A stretch of DNA of 64,000 bases from positions 5,890,001-5,954,000 of the forward strand of contig NC_091973.1 of NCBI RefSeq assembly GCF_036711975.1. The letters run 5' to 3'. The notes beneath the pieces were generated by a model that did no database searches, was not told where the DNA came from, and was given only the letters and a program-made list of their open reading frames with translations. This DNA is from Onthophagus taurus. Taxonomy: Eukaryota > Arthropoda > Insecta > Coleoptera > Scarabaeidae. The first letter of the stretch is position 1. Each line of letters begins with the position of its first letter. Shown one piece after another: positions 1 to 12,610 of the stretch. Position numbers and translations under genes: made by a program.

Positions 1-360
1 GGAATGGTTGTGGGGGGTACTCTCGCTATTGACGCTATTGATACCAAATTTCATTGCGCTAGACACACGCGTTCAGATTATACAGGGTGTGCTCGTGAAT
101 TATTTCTAACAGTGTATATTCACTGACCTTAACAACAGCACACCAACACCAACAGCAGCAATGGAGATGTACTGTACCTTCCTTCTCTTAATTATCACGT
201 TGAGGAGGCGGTGATAGCAACAATGATCCGGCTGCGAGCGACTAACGATAAATGGCTTTATAAATGTGGAAAATCGACTAGCTAGCTATGGGTGGAGGCA
301 TGTAGCAAACAGCCGTGTTTTATCTTCGAACAACCGTATGAAATAAAGGAGAACAATCCA
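1..360. other. No gene seen
   Basis: Mixed-composition sequence with a short CAA/CAG-rich patch near 137-165. I see no open frame with family signal on either strand and no clear repeat. Confidence 0.5.
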
Positions 361-364
361 TGCC

Positions 365-1130
365 TGACGAAACTATCCTCTAATTATGGGTGGACGGATC
401 TCGTAGGGAAACTGGCTCTGGTGCTTCGGTTTATTCCGTCGGACCAATAAAAGTTTCTAAACCGCTGGGAATTTGGCCCACCGCGCTCCAAGCGGAGCTG
501 GTGGCCATTTCTCTGGCGGCTGAGGAAATTTCCAAGAAAATTAGTAACAAATAAATTATAATATATTCTGATTACAGACAAGCCCTCCTCTCGCTCGGGC
601 GGTATCGCTGTTCATCCTCGTTACTTAAGGACTGCCATAACAAGCTTTGTGAGCTAGCCGCTAGCAATGAGATTACGATCTGCTGGACAAAGGGCCATTC
701 AGGAAATACGCTTCATGACATGGTGGACAAACTGGCAAGAAAAGAAACCTCCGGGATCGCCAGAACCATTAATCGCTCCAACAATAAGGTCTTTAATAGA
801 GCTTCAAAAAGAGGAAACGCGTAAGAAGTTTCTAACTTATTGGAATAGGACACCAGGATGTCGCCAAGCCAAGGAGGCTTTGATGTACCCTGACCCTAAA
901 CGAACAAATTTATTTATGAGGCTGTCTTAGGTCTAATCACTGGACATTGGCATCTACAGAAGCATTTACTGAACATGGAAATAAGTGATACCGACATTTG
1001 CGGAGGATGCGGTGAGGAGGAGGAATCGGTGGAACTCATTCTATGCGACTGCGTGGCCTCCAAACATTAAAGTTATCCATTTTTGGAGATATACAGATTC
1101 GCATGAGTGGAATCAGGGCAGCACAACCAG
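365..1130 (+). repeat. LINE remnant: RNase H domain and C-terminal zinc-knuckle region
   Basis: A decayed non-LTR retrotransposon 3' region in the plus direction. The pieces, spread over shifting frames, are a DGSRRETGSGASVYS-like RNase H start (about 395-440), an ALQAELVAISLAAEE helix (about 485-530), a YSDYRQALLSL segment (about 570-600), WTKGHSGN with DKLARKE (about 683-750), then LITGHWHLQKHLLNM and CGGCGEEEESVELILCDC (about 930-1050). This order of RNase H followed by a Cys-rich tail is known from the I/R1/LOA-like LINE clades. Internal stops and frame changes show it is dead. The reverse transcriptase is not present upstream. Confidence 0.8.
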
Positions 1131-1256
1131 GACAAATTCCAGCCTTTGCCTCCAAGGTAATATGGCTGGAAGGACCCTAATGCTGACCAACAGAGCGATC
1201 TGCTGAGGTAAAAGTGTAACAACACCATTTGTTGCTTCATGAAGAAAATGGTGACA

Positions 1257-1340
1257 TTAGCACTACCACTACAACTAACACAAGACCTAGAACTAAAAAC
1301 ATTCGGGTTTATCATACTGAGGGACGTGTAAGTTTTGCTT
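1257..1340. repeat. Solo half-unit of the intronic hairpin-array family
   Basis: The run CTAACACAAGACCTAGAACT followed by ACATTCGGGTTTA matches one flank and the start of the core hairpin of the arrays at 31.3-33.0 kb and 34.9-36.5 kb. Only part of one unit is present and it is not repeated here, so the family exists outside the two arrays. The sequence just after it (about 1335-1365) holds a short inverted repeat, TTTTGCTTAAAA/TTTTAAGCAAA. Confidence 0.6.
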
Positions 1341-4300
1341 AAAACTGACTAATTTTAAGCAAACTCCTTCGAATTAAAAAATAGAGTATAGCATCCAATC
1401 ATTTTCAACACTAGACTTGTTCAACATAGTGTTACTCATATACATTTATTTTATTTCATCATAAAAATTTCGAATTCAATTATCAAAAATGAAATTCTAT
1501 TCCATTTGATAAATCGTGATGACCTCGTTTTCCTTGGATCAATCGTTCTGCGGACAATGAACGGAGGATATCCTCCGTATAATTAAAGCTAGCGGTATTC
1601 GAATTAAGTGTCGCCCGAGAAAAACCCGACAGCGACGTCCTCTCGGAGGCGCGATTACCGGAATTACATGTTGTCGAGATCGAAGCTGTTGCGAAGTCGA
1701 CTCCACAACAGAGTCGAAGGTAGAAGAAGAAGGTTTCCGTATAACCACACCAACCTCGGCCCGCGTCAAAACAATATCCAATGGCCTCGGTTCCGTAACG
1801 TCTTAAGTAGCCCTTAACTCGCGCGCTAATTGTACCGTTATTGCCGATATCGTCCTCCGGAACGAGTTTTAATCTTGTTATTAAACCGGATCGGGACCGT
1901 CGATTAAGTCGCCGCTATTCAACGTCCCCATCTTCTCCAACCGTTCAATCTCAAATTCCGCAATACAGTTTGACGCCCTTGACTAAATTATGCAAACAAA
2001 AAATTTAAAAACTAAAATAAAGATCTATTACGTTAACATCTTTTATCCTTGACATCTTCATTTTTTTTTTTGGCGTTGACTAATTATCATAAAATAGGAC
2101 ATTGCCAATAGATTTAAGTAATCTTTTGTGAAGATATGTAATATGCAACTAGAATTGCACCTCCACATTAATTGGACTGTGGACTGGAAGAGGGCGCAGG
2201 TGGATAATCGAGTCGTCAGTTAGAAGATTCTCGAACGAGTAGTATGTCGAATGTCAATAGAAAATTGTAATTTGAATATACAGTATATGTCTAAATCAAC
2301 GTGTAGTTTATATGTTTAACACAAGAATTTACAAAATAATAATCAGTTATTTGGAATGAAATTTGTGGAAATGATTGGATTCTTTGAATTTGTTTGAGAT
2401 GGGAGAAAACGGTAAACCGTTGTCGGGTTAAAGCGTCGGCGGGGTCAAACGAGAAAGCAAGTTATGCCCGATATCCCGTAAATTCGGTCCAAAGGCGCAG
2501 GCAGAGCGCGGATCCGACGTCGGCACGAGATCGGGCGGTCGGGCGGCCGGGCGGGCATTCATCGGGTCCAATGTGTAGGTAAAAAGACAGAGCGTTTGAA
2601 AGCCGTAAAAAAAGGTACTCTCGGGCGAACGGTTCCGGTCGGAGAGTGAATGTGGCGCGGGAATTTTGTGTGTCCATTTGCGTAATTGAAATATTCGGCT
2701 TTGACCGAACTATTGAAACTTCAAAAATTAGATGAATGGAGGCGGACTCTTTTCGCAGCAAAGGGATTACATGGTCCTTTTCATGGCGTATATATTTCCA
2801 TAACGCAGATAGGTACCGTCACCGGTCCGGTTTTTAACGCTAATTACCCCGGCACGGAGCGTTCGATGGTCAAGTAAGGTCGCGTTAGTCGTGACAGCGA
2901 TTTGTACGAAATGTCACGGATTAAAGTTCAAACGGAGTACGAGTTTGCCCACCGTTCGCCGTTCGCTGTGTTCACTGTTCGCCACTTCTTCGCACTGACC
3001 TCGCGGCTTTAATTAATTATCGTAATCGCGTTATTAAATACGTTATCCGAACGTCCTTTTCCAGCATCTTTGATTTTTCTGCTCCGAAGCGACGCCGCGC
3101 GGCCTCGTATATGACTTTGTTTCTAATTATAGACGCACACGATTTCGAATTTTTGTTCCCATGATTGTGTTCCCATGCGACCAACTAATGGAATGCTGAC
3201 GCCCGGCTTCCTGGAATATCATTACTCACGAGGAAAACTATCGATTTTTTTACTTCTTCTCCGTTCGACCTCCACTAACCTACATTAGACTATATTACTG
3301 GGGTAAATTCCCTTTTCGATAGGGGATGGGAATTAAACCTACCCTACTTGTTTCACCACCGTTGTTCGATGGATCCCTTTTTTAAGGGAGATGTATCTCT
3401 TTGTTTGAACACCAACATTGCCCATCATTTATTCTTCATGTTAACAAGAACTGTCGAGTACATTACTTTGCAATTTTAACAACGATTTTTTTCTGACATT
3501 CATTTTTATCAATCAATTAGTATTACGTAACGATAGTGTAAGGTTTTAAGTAGATAGAAATTAAGGAGACAAGGATAGATCCGGTGTCGCAAATATGAGA
3601 CAAGTCGAAGTCGCGCCTATAGATGAACGTAGCCCGGGGCTTTTCCCATCCTTGGCTTGTCGAAAAGTGAGTGTGCGACGACAGTAAATAAACAAATAGA
3701 ATTGCGTCACCGCGGCGATACTAATTGGCAGTGTTATGGATTATTAATAGAAAGGAGGCGTTCGCCGTTCGCGCCCGTTCGAAAAAGATCCTGGAAGCGT
3801 TATTTACATGGCTGCCTCGAGTAATGGACACGATTACTTGGCCATGTGTGCTGCGAGCGGCGAGGGCCTGTATCTTAAGACTCTGGCGCTGTCATCCTGG
3901 CACTTTCACCGGTTCACACGCTACCTCGCTCTCGTTCCCTGCTTACTCCTCCCGAGAGCAGGATGCGCTAAAAATGCTAGTCTCCCAACCGTTTCCGGCC
4001 GTCTTTTCCATTCGGATACCGGTCGACCTCTCTAAATCGCGAACGCCTGCCACGTTAATTAATATAAATAAATGGTAGATAAAAGTGGCGAGATGGATAG
4101 GGTCCGTGGTCGGCGTAACGTTTTTCCGAATCGTGATGTACGATCAGATTTGAAAGCGACCTCTTGCTGCGAGTCCCGGTCGAGCGTCAATTGTCACCGT
4201 ATCAGATCATTCCGCTATGTGAGTTATTCCTGCGACAAACGGCCGAGAGGCTGCGACCCGGCAACGGCTACGTTCGTACTCCCTTTTGCTTTTACTTTCT

Positions 4301-4900
4301 CTTTAGACAAAGATAACGTATCTCTCGAGCCTCTACGAAGAAGGCGGTGGCGGCGGCTGGAGAAGCTGGGGCGGCGACCGCACCGGCTACAGTCTCTTGC
4401 GATTACCCACCGATGGGACGCGAGACTAACAAATTTTCGGAGACGTTCGCGACGGCAATTGGAAATAAATGAATAAAGAATACGGCACGTAGGGAACCCG
4501 ATAAGATCGCGATTCGAGTAAGCGAGATGGGATCACGAGGCGTCATTTCAAGCGAATTGTGCGCTTCCTGGTTAGAATGTGGACAGCGACAGCTCTCGTC
4601 CGGATTATCAGTTTACTCCTGCTGGGCATCTGTCATGTATGCGCCGTCTAAGAAATTGCTTCTCGATTCTTCTTGTTTCTCGTGATGCAACGACTCGCGC
4701 CCATCTAGTCCTCCCAGTCTTCGTGCGAAAATATCCTCCCTCCATTTTTTTACAACTTGCATTAACTTTAAATCGCAAATCATTTTCCACATTATCCCAA
4801 AACAAAAAATTTTACAGAATCAATTGGAATTCTAAAATCAAGCAGTACTACAATATAGACTAGACGATTTTAATTACAATTATGAAAATTTTTGCAACAT
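1341..4900. other. No supported gene; candidate non-coding regulatory DNA
   Basis: AT-rich stretches alternate with CG-dinucleotide-rich stretches (about 2400-3200 and 3700-4570). Open frames at 3725-4078 and 4072-4476 translate to Arg/Ser-rich low-complexity protein with no family signal, and I do not call them. No large repeat is obvious. The region could hold distal enhancers or an unannotated 5' exon of a gene outside the window, but nothing in the sequence decides this. Confidence 0.4.
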
Positions 4901-4939
4901 ATATCTCAATTTATCAAGAATGTAGCATCTCGTTGGTTT

Positions 4940-5137
4940 GGAGATTTTGTATCCTTATTAAGATATATAAGAAACGATTCAACGCCTGAAATCGCCGAGG
5001 TTGCTTGCGGGCGAAGCGCTAGAATTTTCCAAAGCTGACGATTTTATGCTGCAAATTACCTCTTATAGGAGACTTTGTGTCTTTATTAAAATCTATATGG
5101 AACGATTTCGCCTCAAATCGCCGAGGTCGCTTGCGGA
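4940..5137. repeat. Diverged direct repeat, two copies
   Basis: Two copies of a roughly 70-bp unit start near 4940 and 5070. Both run from GAGA(T/C)TTTGT through a TTATTAA(G/A)AT core to AAATCGCCGAGGT and GCTTGCGG. The 130-bp spacing implies an old tandem duplication. I do not recognise the family. Confidence 0.55.
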
Positions 5138-5234
5138 CTACATTGCTCCAATCAAATTCTAGCTTTGAAGAAAGAGTCTGGAAGAAAGATGTATTATTAA
5201 GTTATTAGAACTGGAACTGTTGAATTTGATAATG

Positions 5235-5540
5235 TTAAAACTTACTTAATACATTCAACGAAACATGAATAGGGAAGAGGAAAGAAAATGTTGAATATGA
5301 TATTACATTGAGGCAGTATTGAGAAAATATGGGTAATACAAAGATGAATTTCTTGAAGACTGTTGAGAAGTGTATCGTAGCGGGAGATTTAAATATTAAT
5401 ATGGTCAGGGCAAAGGATGAAGTTACCAACCAGTATTTGAATACGACGTACCGCTATAATTATATGCCATATATAAGAGAGGCAACGCGTTAAACTGACC
5501 TTTCCACTACCTGCAGTGACCGTATCTTTGTCTCGACGGT
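5235..5540 (+). repeat. LINE remnant: C-terminal half of an AP-like endonuclease domain
   Basis: Plus-strand frames give VEKCIVAGDLNIN (about 5365-5402), matching the GDFNI motif of LINE endonucleases, then a YMPYIREATR segment (about 5463-5492) and SDRIFV (about 5516-5534), which stands where the usual final DH(I/V)F motif lies with Ser-Asp-Arg in place of the catalytic His pair. It is truncated on both sides and carries stops. No linked reverse transcriptase follows. Confidence 0.65.
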
Positions 5541-7040
5541 AATTTAACAACAAAGGGCGTTATTTATGGTTCTTCAATTACATATCACTACTGAAATATG
5601 CTAAGCGCTATTCCTCCGCGGCCGTCCCTTGCGCCGCGCCTTCTTTTACCTTTTTCATCGGCGGTTTATTTTTTTTTTTGCAAGTCCACTCCTGACCTAA
5701 CTAACGACCGAGGCCCGTCGGCCGCGCGTCGCGGTTAATGCAAATTATATAATACTTGTAAATTATAATTTACGGTTTTTGCCTTTAGTTGTCACATACA
5801 TTTACATTTAATGACGCCTATTTTGCCTTTAACTACAGGATACCGACCGTTCTGTTAATCTCCTTACGGCGACATATAAAAGCTCTCGCGGTCGTTTCGC
5901 AAAAGTGATATAAATTTCTTCTGGGACGTTTACGCCCGTTATTGACGCAAAATCACCGACCACCCCAGCAACCGTTAAAATTTCAAGAACACTGTCAAAT
6001 GACACGATAAACATGCATTATGTAAACGGAACAGACATAAATAACTATGTAGTAGCATCGGAAATGTTTTATTTCAAAGATTTTCGACAAAGATATAGAT
6101 AAAACGTAGTTGATGACCAATCTGCAATCTGTGAGTAGCCGAAGGCATTAAAGCGGCGTCGAAGCGTATAGAAGAGTAGAAACGTAGAAGCAGGTTTGGC
6201 ACAGGTGACCTTTATTTAGTGTGGCTCGCATAGCTAAAGAGACGGTGAAGCACTGTAAAGTATACGACGAAGTATACAAGCAAGTGTATGTCGCACGTTG
6301 GCGTGGAGTTTTGCGTAATAGAAACCAGGAAATGAATGGTACGGGGAAAAAAAAGATGGCGTTAGTTATCAAATCAGAAATCTATAGTTATTGTTGGGAG
6401 CGAGTCGATCCCAGGGTACGTTTACGATGCGGTCATTTATTTGTATCACCCACGCTCGCGGCGTCCTCCGTCTTCTGCTCGCCTTTCGACGGGGCCCCAG
6501 CTTGCCCGCGGCCCGCGCGACCCGCGACCCGCCGCCGCTCGCCGTCGGTCCGGTCGCCGATAGACCGTCCTTTCACAACATTTCAGTTCACACGATCCCT
6601 CGCATCGCGAACATTATTTCTAATGCAATCGGTGGGTTGCGAAATCGGCTTTAGCGCGATAATAAATTAACCGCGTATTAATTTTTCAAGACCCGCCCAG
6701 ATAGTTCGCTCCGTCGATCTGGGTCATCACGACGCCGACGCCCCAACACCTTTTTCTATATATTTCGTTTTTTCCGCCCGATTAATCTGTTAATACGCAA
6801 ACTCGTTGGCGACGTTAGGGTGTTTTTCTCGTATTCGAATGCCCCAAAGGGCCCGAGCGACTCAACCCTCGCAAAGAGACGATTCTCTTCCTCGCGATAA
6901 ATTATTTAAATTTAATCAGGTTCCCCAGTAAGTAAATTAAATTATCGGTATTAATACGAGAAAGGGATTCGTTTGTAAACTTTTTTTTGCAACCATTCTA
7001 AAACTTCTCGTTTTAGTATATTTTTTTAGTGTATTAATTA
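5541..7040. other. No supported gene
   Basis: Open frames at 6221-6670 and 6391-6654 lie in CG-rich sequence and encode Pro/Arg-rich protein without family signal. No mobile element was recognised. Several short CG-rich runs (5620-5740, 6480-6740) interrupt otherwise AT-rich DNA. Confidence 0.4.
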
Positions 7041-7041
7041 C

Positions 7042-7127
7042 AAGTATGCAACCAACATAACAGTATACGCGATTTGTATGCGATTTGCGTATTGCAATAA
7101 CAATACTGTGATATTGGTTGCATATTT
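7042..7127. mobile_element. Palindromic MITE, copy 1 of the AAGTATGCAACC family
   Basis: The left end AAGTATGCAACCAACATAAC and the right end GTGATATTGGTTGCATATTT are near-perfect inverted repeats around a short centre containing CGATTTG repeats. A second copy lies at 12518-12610. The element is non-coding and under 100 bp, so it must be mobilised in trans if it moves at all. Confidence 0.7.
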
Positions 7128-7895
7128 TAATATGATAATAAAAAATCAAATTTCAATCTGTTTAAGTATTCTTCTTAATTTGTATTCTTCGAAATTAGTA
7201 TTCTTTAGAATCGGTATTCTTTAGAACAGTAATTAAGTAAATTGTGACAGATGACATGGACTAAATTGCTCGCGTTTCGAATAGGATTTTGGGTGAAAAG
7301 AGTGGTCGTTTTAACAGGGTATTTCTAAAAAGTAATTAAGCCGAGAGTGGATGATTAATGGGGGGAGAGATAGAACGTCGAAGATTCGCCCTAATAACAG
7401 GGCGACCCGCTTTGACAATTTATGGGCAGTTGGCGCTTTATAAAGTTGGAAGTCGCGCGGTCGCCCGCGGCGTACTACTCAGGCTCGCCAAGAATTTTTG
7501 GGCGTTTTGGGGCCCGCGGTCGAAGAGATATTTGACATTTCGGGTTGACACCGCCTCAAGCTGGACCGCGGCCGCTTATTATAAAAAAGGTTTCCTCGGA
7601 TTTTAGCGCCGAAAGGGCATTCCGGTTGGCCCTCAGATAAATCATCCAACCCAACTTATTATGGTACCTCCAGACCATTGTATAATTATAGCAAACGTTT
7701 ATTTAATATCGGGTTTTGTAAGGAATCGTTCTCTTTCCAAAAGGGACCCATCTACCTACGGGACCATACGTTTATCATTTTTTAAACCAAATTATCAAAA
7801 AATCCTTTTAACTCTACCAAATATCTCTTTTTGTATTTGTATATATTAATAGTTGTATTAATAGTATATGTTATATATTAATTGTGTTTAATCAA
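7128..7895. other. No supported gene
   Basis: The sequence includes three short repeats of a TAGTATTCTT-like phrase (7183-7230) and a CG-rich stretch (7360-7640) with a TTTATAAAG box at about 7438. Open frames here show no family signal. Confidence 0.35.
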
Positions 7896-8030
7896 TCATG
7901 GTCAATCGATGTTTCGAGCCGTTGTAGGCCCATCATCAGGATTTTGCTTAAAATTATAATTGTTTTTTTAGATTAACATTAAAATCCTGATGATGAGTCT
8001 TAACGGTTCGAAACGTCGATTGATCATGAC
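7896..8030. repeat. Foldback element carrying two CTGATGA-hairpin-GAAAC motifs
   Basis: Two arms of about 50 bp (7896-7946 and 7979-8030) are inverted copies around a 32-bp A/T spacer. Each arm, read outward, gives CTGATGA, then a short stem-loop (GAGTC/GGTTC in the right arm, GGGCC/GGCTC in the left arm), then GAAAC. The two stems differ in sequence but keep pairing, which suggests selection or ancestry from a structured RNA. Similar motifs occur near 39944 and 52537. This resembles the hammerhead-ribozyme core found in Penelope-like elements, but with one extra base after CTGANGA. Confidence 0.6.
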
Positions 8031-9530
8031 ATCTCTTTTGGTTTTTCTTTATGTATATTTTAGATAAGAAATGAAATATTGAAATAAAGTTGGGGAAAGA
8101 TGAGGAATTAAGAACGGAGGGGTGGTTGCAGTTTTAAAAATGAGTGGAGATATAAGTCTCGCCCCGTTTTAATTTCTTAATCCAAATTACACGACCCTTA
8201 CGCGGTTAATTTCGGAATTAATTCGGCAGATAAATTACCGCGGAGCGGTTTTTAATGACAAAAATTAAAAAGTGTAGTTGTCGCAGATGCGAACGTACAA
8301 ATTGATAATCCGGAAGATCTATGTGGGCTATTTATCTCGAGTAATTAGAATGCCGCCGCGGGGAACGGCGTCTGCGCCAGTTCGAAGACGATGAAGACGA
8401 CGAAGAAGGAGTGAAAAAGAGAGGTAAAACTCGTTTGTCGGTGAAATAAACGAGAATAGAGTGTACCGAGAATTGAATGTTTGCGATTTTCCGAACGATT
8501 AACGGCCACGTGACCAAAACGTCGACGACAAACGACGGGCGACAGGCGACAGGGCAATATCTTGTCACCCCCTCTCGAGGGACAAAGTTCAAAATAACCG
8601 ACGACCCCTTCCCTTTGCTTGTTTTGCGGGATTAAGCGCAAACTGTAATTAATTATTAAGGGGATTTCTAAATTGTGCTCACCCCTTATGTAATTGGCAT
8701 GTTAAACTCCAGACGCGAAGGAAATTGGCCTTAAACCTTAAAAAGGCATACCCGCGAGTGAATTTCTCTCGAAAACGTCACCTACGCGACGCGTTTAAAT
8801 TTTTGTTTGAACAGGCGTATCCGGGAATTCGTAGTGAAAATATACACTTAAAACTCGAGAACGACTCGCCCCGAACAAAGTCCTGGGACGTTCGTCTCTC
8901 TATATACCGAGTTGTACCTGGAACCCAGAACGCCGCCAGAGTTAAAATAAGATAATATTAATATTGCATAAACCGATCGATTTTATGGCAAACAGTGCGG
9001 TTGACAGCTACGAAGCAAACGTAAACATTTGACGCGTATGTATACAAAGGCCTAAAAATATGCGTAATTTAATGGGACAACGGCAGGCACGTGTCATCGT
9101 GGAGCATTAGCGACATTGGCTCGCGATCTCGCATAAACAAACTGACGAAGCGACGCTAAAATACCACATATAAACAACGGACGTTTTTAACCCGACCGCT
9201 CTCGCCTCCCACCTCCTCCTGCACAATTTTATTTTACGCCTACAAGCCTATTTATCCGTCGTGCTTTAACGTTAATATTTACACCAACTAATTATCCCTT
9301 CAGACACGTGCGAGTGTCAAATCAATTCTTAATTACTCCTATCCTAACATCACTACTCAACCAACTTATTCAACCAATTATCACAATAAAAATATACATC
9401 GACATATTTATTTTATTACTTAAACCTAAATCAGTTATTCATGAACATTCCTAAAACTTAAAAAAAATCTGTAATTTTTTTATGAATATTTTTTTAGCAA
9501 TTTTGATCATAACTGCTTTTCCTTCAATTA
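8031..9530. other. No supported gene
   Basis: Mixed composition with CG-rich parts. A GAAGACGATGAAGACGAC purine run sits near 8383-8400. Open frames at 8332-8641 (minus) and 8725-8955 (plus) lack family signal. Confidence 0.35.
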
Positions 9531-10210
9531 CACATCTGCAGCAGTGTTGTCACCCTAAAATCTGCAGTTTATGATTTTGCTAACCACTTATGCATTAACT
9601 TACTGGAGCTACTTCCAGTAGTAAATTTCATCATTTGTATGCAGATGCTTTGTTGCATCTTAACAACGATCTCTCTAGCTTACTTGCCTAGTCTAGACGT
9701 CATGGGCTTAACCTGAATCCAGGTAAAACGCAAGCCATTGCATTTGGCACAATTTAATTCCTTAACTACCCTTCAACTGAGGCTTGGCGACACCGTTATT
9801 CTGTTTTTTAATACGGTCAAAAATCTTGGTGTGGTAATGGATTCGGCGATGTCTTGGCGGCTACAAGTTTACTTCTGTTTCCATACTTTGAAAAAACTTC
9901 GCTGCTACCTTCCTCCTGTTGTACGTCGTAATCTTTGTTATTCTCTCATTTTCCCACACATTGATGCAGCCCTTCTAGGTAAATTGAGTTGTATACGGTA
10001 CATTTTTGATTTAGGAAAGTTTTAGCACATTACTCCATATCGTAACAACCTGCAGATGATGACTTGCCAGAGTCGTAGATCATTTCGTTTTATACAAAAT
10101 TGTCCATACCCGCACTTCTGCTTATTTATCTGATGCCTTTCACTTTTTAGCATCACATGACTTGCCCACTCAATCAATGTCGGACTCTACATTCATGGTT
10201 CCAGTCCATA
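9530..10210 (+). repeat. LINE remnant: reverse transcriptase palm and thumb
   Basis: Plus-strand frames give HHLYADA (about 9631-9651), the YADD box with its second Asp replaced by Ala. LNLNPGKTQAIAFGT follows at about 9709-9753, then VKNLGVVMDSAMSW (9819-9861), and a LRCYLPPVVRRNLCYSLIFPHIDAALL segment begins near 9900. This is the usual order after the catalytic box in Jockey/CR1-type LINEs. Stops and frame changes are present, the 5' part is missing, and the remnant fades out after about 10210. Confidence 0.8.
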
Positions 10211-10639
10211 GTACTAAAATCTACCACAGATCTTTTACAGTGACCTTGCCACAGACCTATACATGTTTGTTTTCTTCTCTAGTCTGCCTTTCATCTATCT
10301 TTTGCTGCACTTTTTTGTGTCTATTTCCTTCCTTCTAGTAACTGACTGTCGATCCGTTACATAATTCAAATAATATGCTCATTCGCTCAGTTTTATTAGC
10401 ATATCATTTAGTATTACATTTTTGGTAGCCATAATTATTTATTTAAAATTACATATACACTGTTATCAGTTGGGTCTCTTGGAAGATATCGCTTATTGCG
10501 ATAAATTGATATATTTATGCAAATATTTGTTTTTAAAGACCAAAGCTATTTCACATCTCGATTTTCTCTTAATATACTTAGCGGAATGTTATCTTCGTCT
10601 GCATCCTCATTATGTTGATTAAAATCTGAGAGGATGTTT

Positions 10640-11070
10640 CTCCAAGTCGTCTAAGTTTCTCCTACGTCGCAGGCAAAAGTATAATTGCAGCTTTTAGTGA
10701 AATGTTACTGAGTGCTGCAACTATTCCTTCTTCCGTTGATACAACAGAACTGAGCAAACTGTTTTTATAGTACAGTTTGGTGAGCCTTAAAATATTTTGG
10801 TCCATGGGGTATATTAAAGACGTAATATTAGGAGGTAATAATTTTACAAAGATCATCCCATCTTTAGTCTTCAGTTCTGTTGCTGGTGGATGGGACGGCG
10901 CGTTATACACAAGGAGAATTGCTTTCTTAGGTAAACAGAAAATATCTCACCTACGAATTGTGTAATATAATTTTGAAAACTCTTAAAGAGTTCCGCGGTC
11001 ATCCATGCCTTCTTGGTACTTTTGAACAGCAATGGGTTGTTAAAATTTCTAAAACACCTTTTACACATTG
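10640..11070 (-). repeat. pogo/Tigger-like DDE transposase remnant
   Basis: Minus-strand frames give KISMCKRCFRNFNN, then STKKAWMTAELFKSF (about 11015-10970), a NAPSHPPATELK segment (starting about 10905) containing the catalytic-Asp region, LLPPNITSLIYPMDQNILR and an LYYKNSLL helix. This matches the DDE_1 core of pogo/Tigger/jerky transposases (KNAWMT..LF, DNAPSH, LPPN.TSLIQPMDQ). At least two frames are needed, so it is dead. Terminal repeats were not found. Confidence 0.8.
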
Positions 11071-12517
11071 AAATTTTTAATCCAGGAGCAGTTTTTTCTG
11101 CTATATCATCTAAACTTGTTACATTTCTGGCATAATTCTCGTTACTGCCATTATTACATTTTTGTTACTAGATCTTTAACTATTATTGGTTCTAATGGAA
11201 GTCCGGAACCAGATATAAACAACAGGATACTTGCCGCATATAGATCATTTAATGCTAATTTAGAAGAGGATGAGTAATAATGAGCAAAACAACGTGGCCA
11301 AACACATATGAGAGACTGGATGGGATGGAAGGAGGAGGAGAGAAATGGAAAAGATAAAGTAGAAACTGCAGAAAAAAATAAAATTTATTTTGTAACCAAT
11401 TTATGTATTTATCTTAATGTAATCATGTTGTTACAAATGAGACAAAATGTAATTAAATGAAAACAGCGTTTATATATATACATTATTAGTCGTGATATAT
11501 CGCGGCCTTGAATTTATGAACCTATTCGCCCGCGAAATGGTTCACAAACCTTCATGAGTCATAAAGGTATGTTTTTATGTTTTCATGAAAACATTTCATT
11601 GTAAGTTTATTTTGAAATAATTTGTCGTCACATTTCCCCATCGTAATCGATATAAAAACGCTACGGAACAAGGTTAATCCATTTGCCCTTAAGGGAGAAG
11701 AAGTTTTTTTGTGCTAATTAATTGGGCTTTTCTAATTGAAATATACGTCAAAGATAGGTACCTACTTCTTCGGCGGGTCCATTAAGGTGTCGCATTTATC
11801 GGGCGTCTTTTTTTCCATAAACTCGGGGTTGTAAAAGGAAGGGGGGTCGCGAACGTAAGATTATTAAATGATAACGCGACTAATGAATGTTTATGCGCTG
11901 AGTAAAGTGAACGGGGGGAAAGTTGAAAGAAAGGGAGGGCGACCGTGTGAGGCTCAACCGCCGTGACGTTACAGTCGGTGATACCTGCGACATCTTAATG
12001 TATGGATCTCTCCGCTCATTAGCTCAAGTGTTGGCCATCAAAGCGACACGCTTCCGGCTAAAAGACAACGACCGTCGTCGTCGTCCCAGCAATCTCTTCG
12101 TCTCTTCATTTCACACGTTCACCCGTCTATCCATCCATCCATCCATCCTTTCAACGCATGCGCATTTTAAAACCAATCTTTACTTTCAACCTTAACGTAT
12201 GTATAATTTTCGCGCGTTTCGACATGTCCGATTTCGGACGTGATTTTCAACTCGCTGCCGATCTCTTTCGCGCTTGTTTAGCTTAAATTATTCTCTTGGA
12301 AATCGCGTTTTGTTGCCTGTTGGCCTTCGGCGTGCACGATCTTCTAAATTACCAGTTGTTCAATATCGATGGTTGAGATGTCGTTTATTGGATGAGGAAC
12401 TTGCTATTGATGATTATTTTCTATTTCACTTACAAAACTTTGTTTCAATTTTAAAACATTTATATCAAAATTATCAATGACTACTGATGCTAACTGTCAA
12501 CGAGGAGATGCCTCTCA
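11071..12517. other. No supported gene; one ATCC microsatellite
   Basis: A short (ATCC)n run lies near 12127-12148 after a CGTCGTCGTC patch. Otherwise I see no recognised element and no convincing coding signal on either strand. Confidence 0.4.
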
Positions 12518-12610
12518 TGCAAGTATGCAACCAATATCACAATGAATATATCTGAATACGCAAATCGCGTGTTGTAATACCAGTACTGTGATATTGGTTG
12601 CATACTTGCA
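12518..12610. mobile_element. Palindromic MITE, copy 2 of the AAGTATGCAACC family
   Basis: The ends TGCAAGTATGCAACCAATAT and ATATTGGTTGCATACTTGCA are perfect inverted repeats of about 24 bp, around a centre with CAAATCGCG. The ends are better preserved than in the copy at 7042-7127, and the right halves of the two copies (ACTGTGATATTGGTTGCATA) are identical. Confidence 0.75.

Noticed and set aside
3725-4476. Two overlapping open frames of 117 and 134 codons
   Set aside because: Arg/Ser-rich translation in CG-rich DNA, no signal peptide, domain or splice context.
6221-6670. 149-codon open frame
   Set aside because: Low-complexity Pro/Arg content with overlapping frames; no family resemblance.
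7987-8014. Calling a functional hammerhead ribozyme
   Set aside because: There is an extra base between CTGATGA and the stem, and stems I and III were not shown. It is kept only as a motif-level finding.
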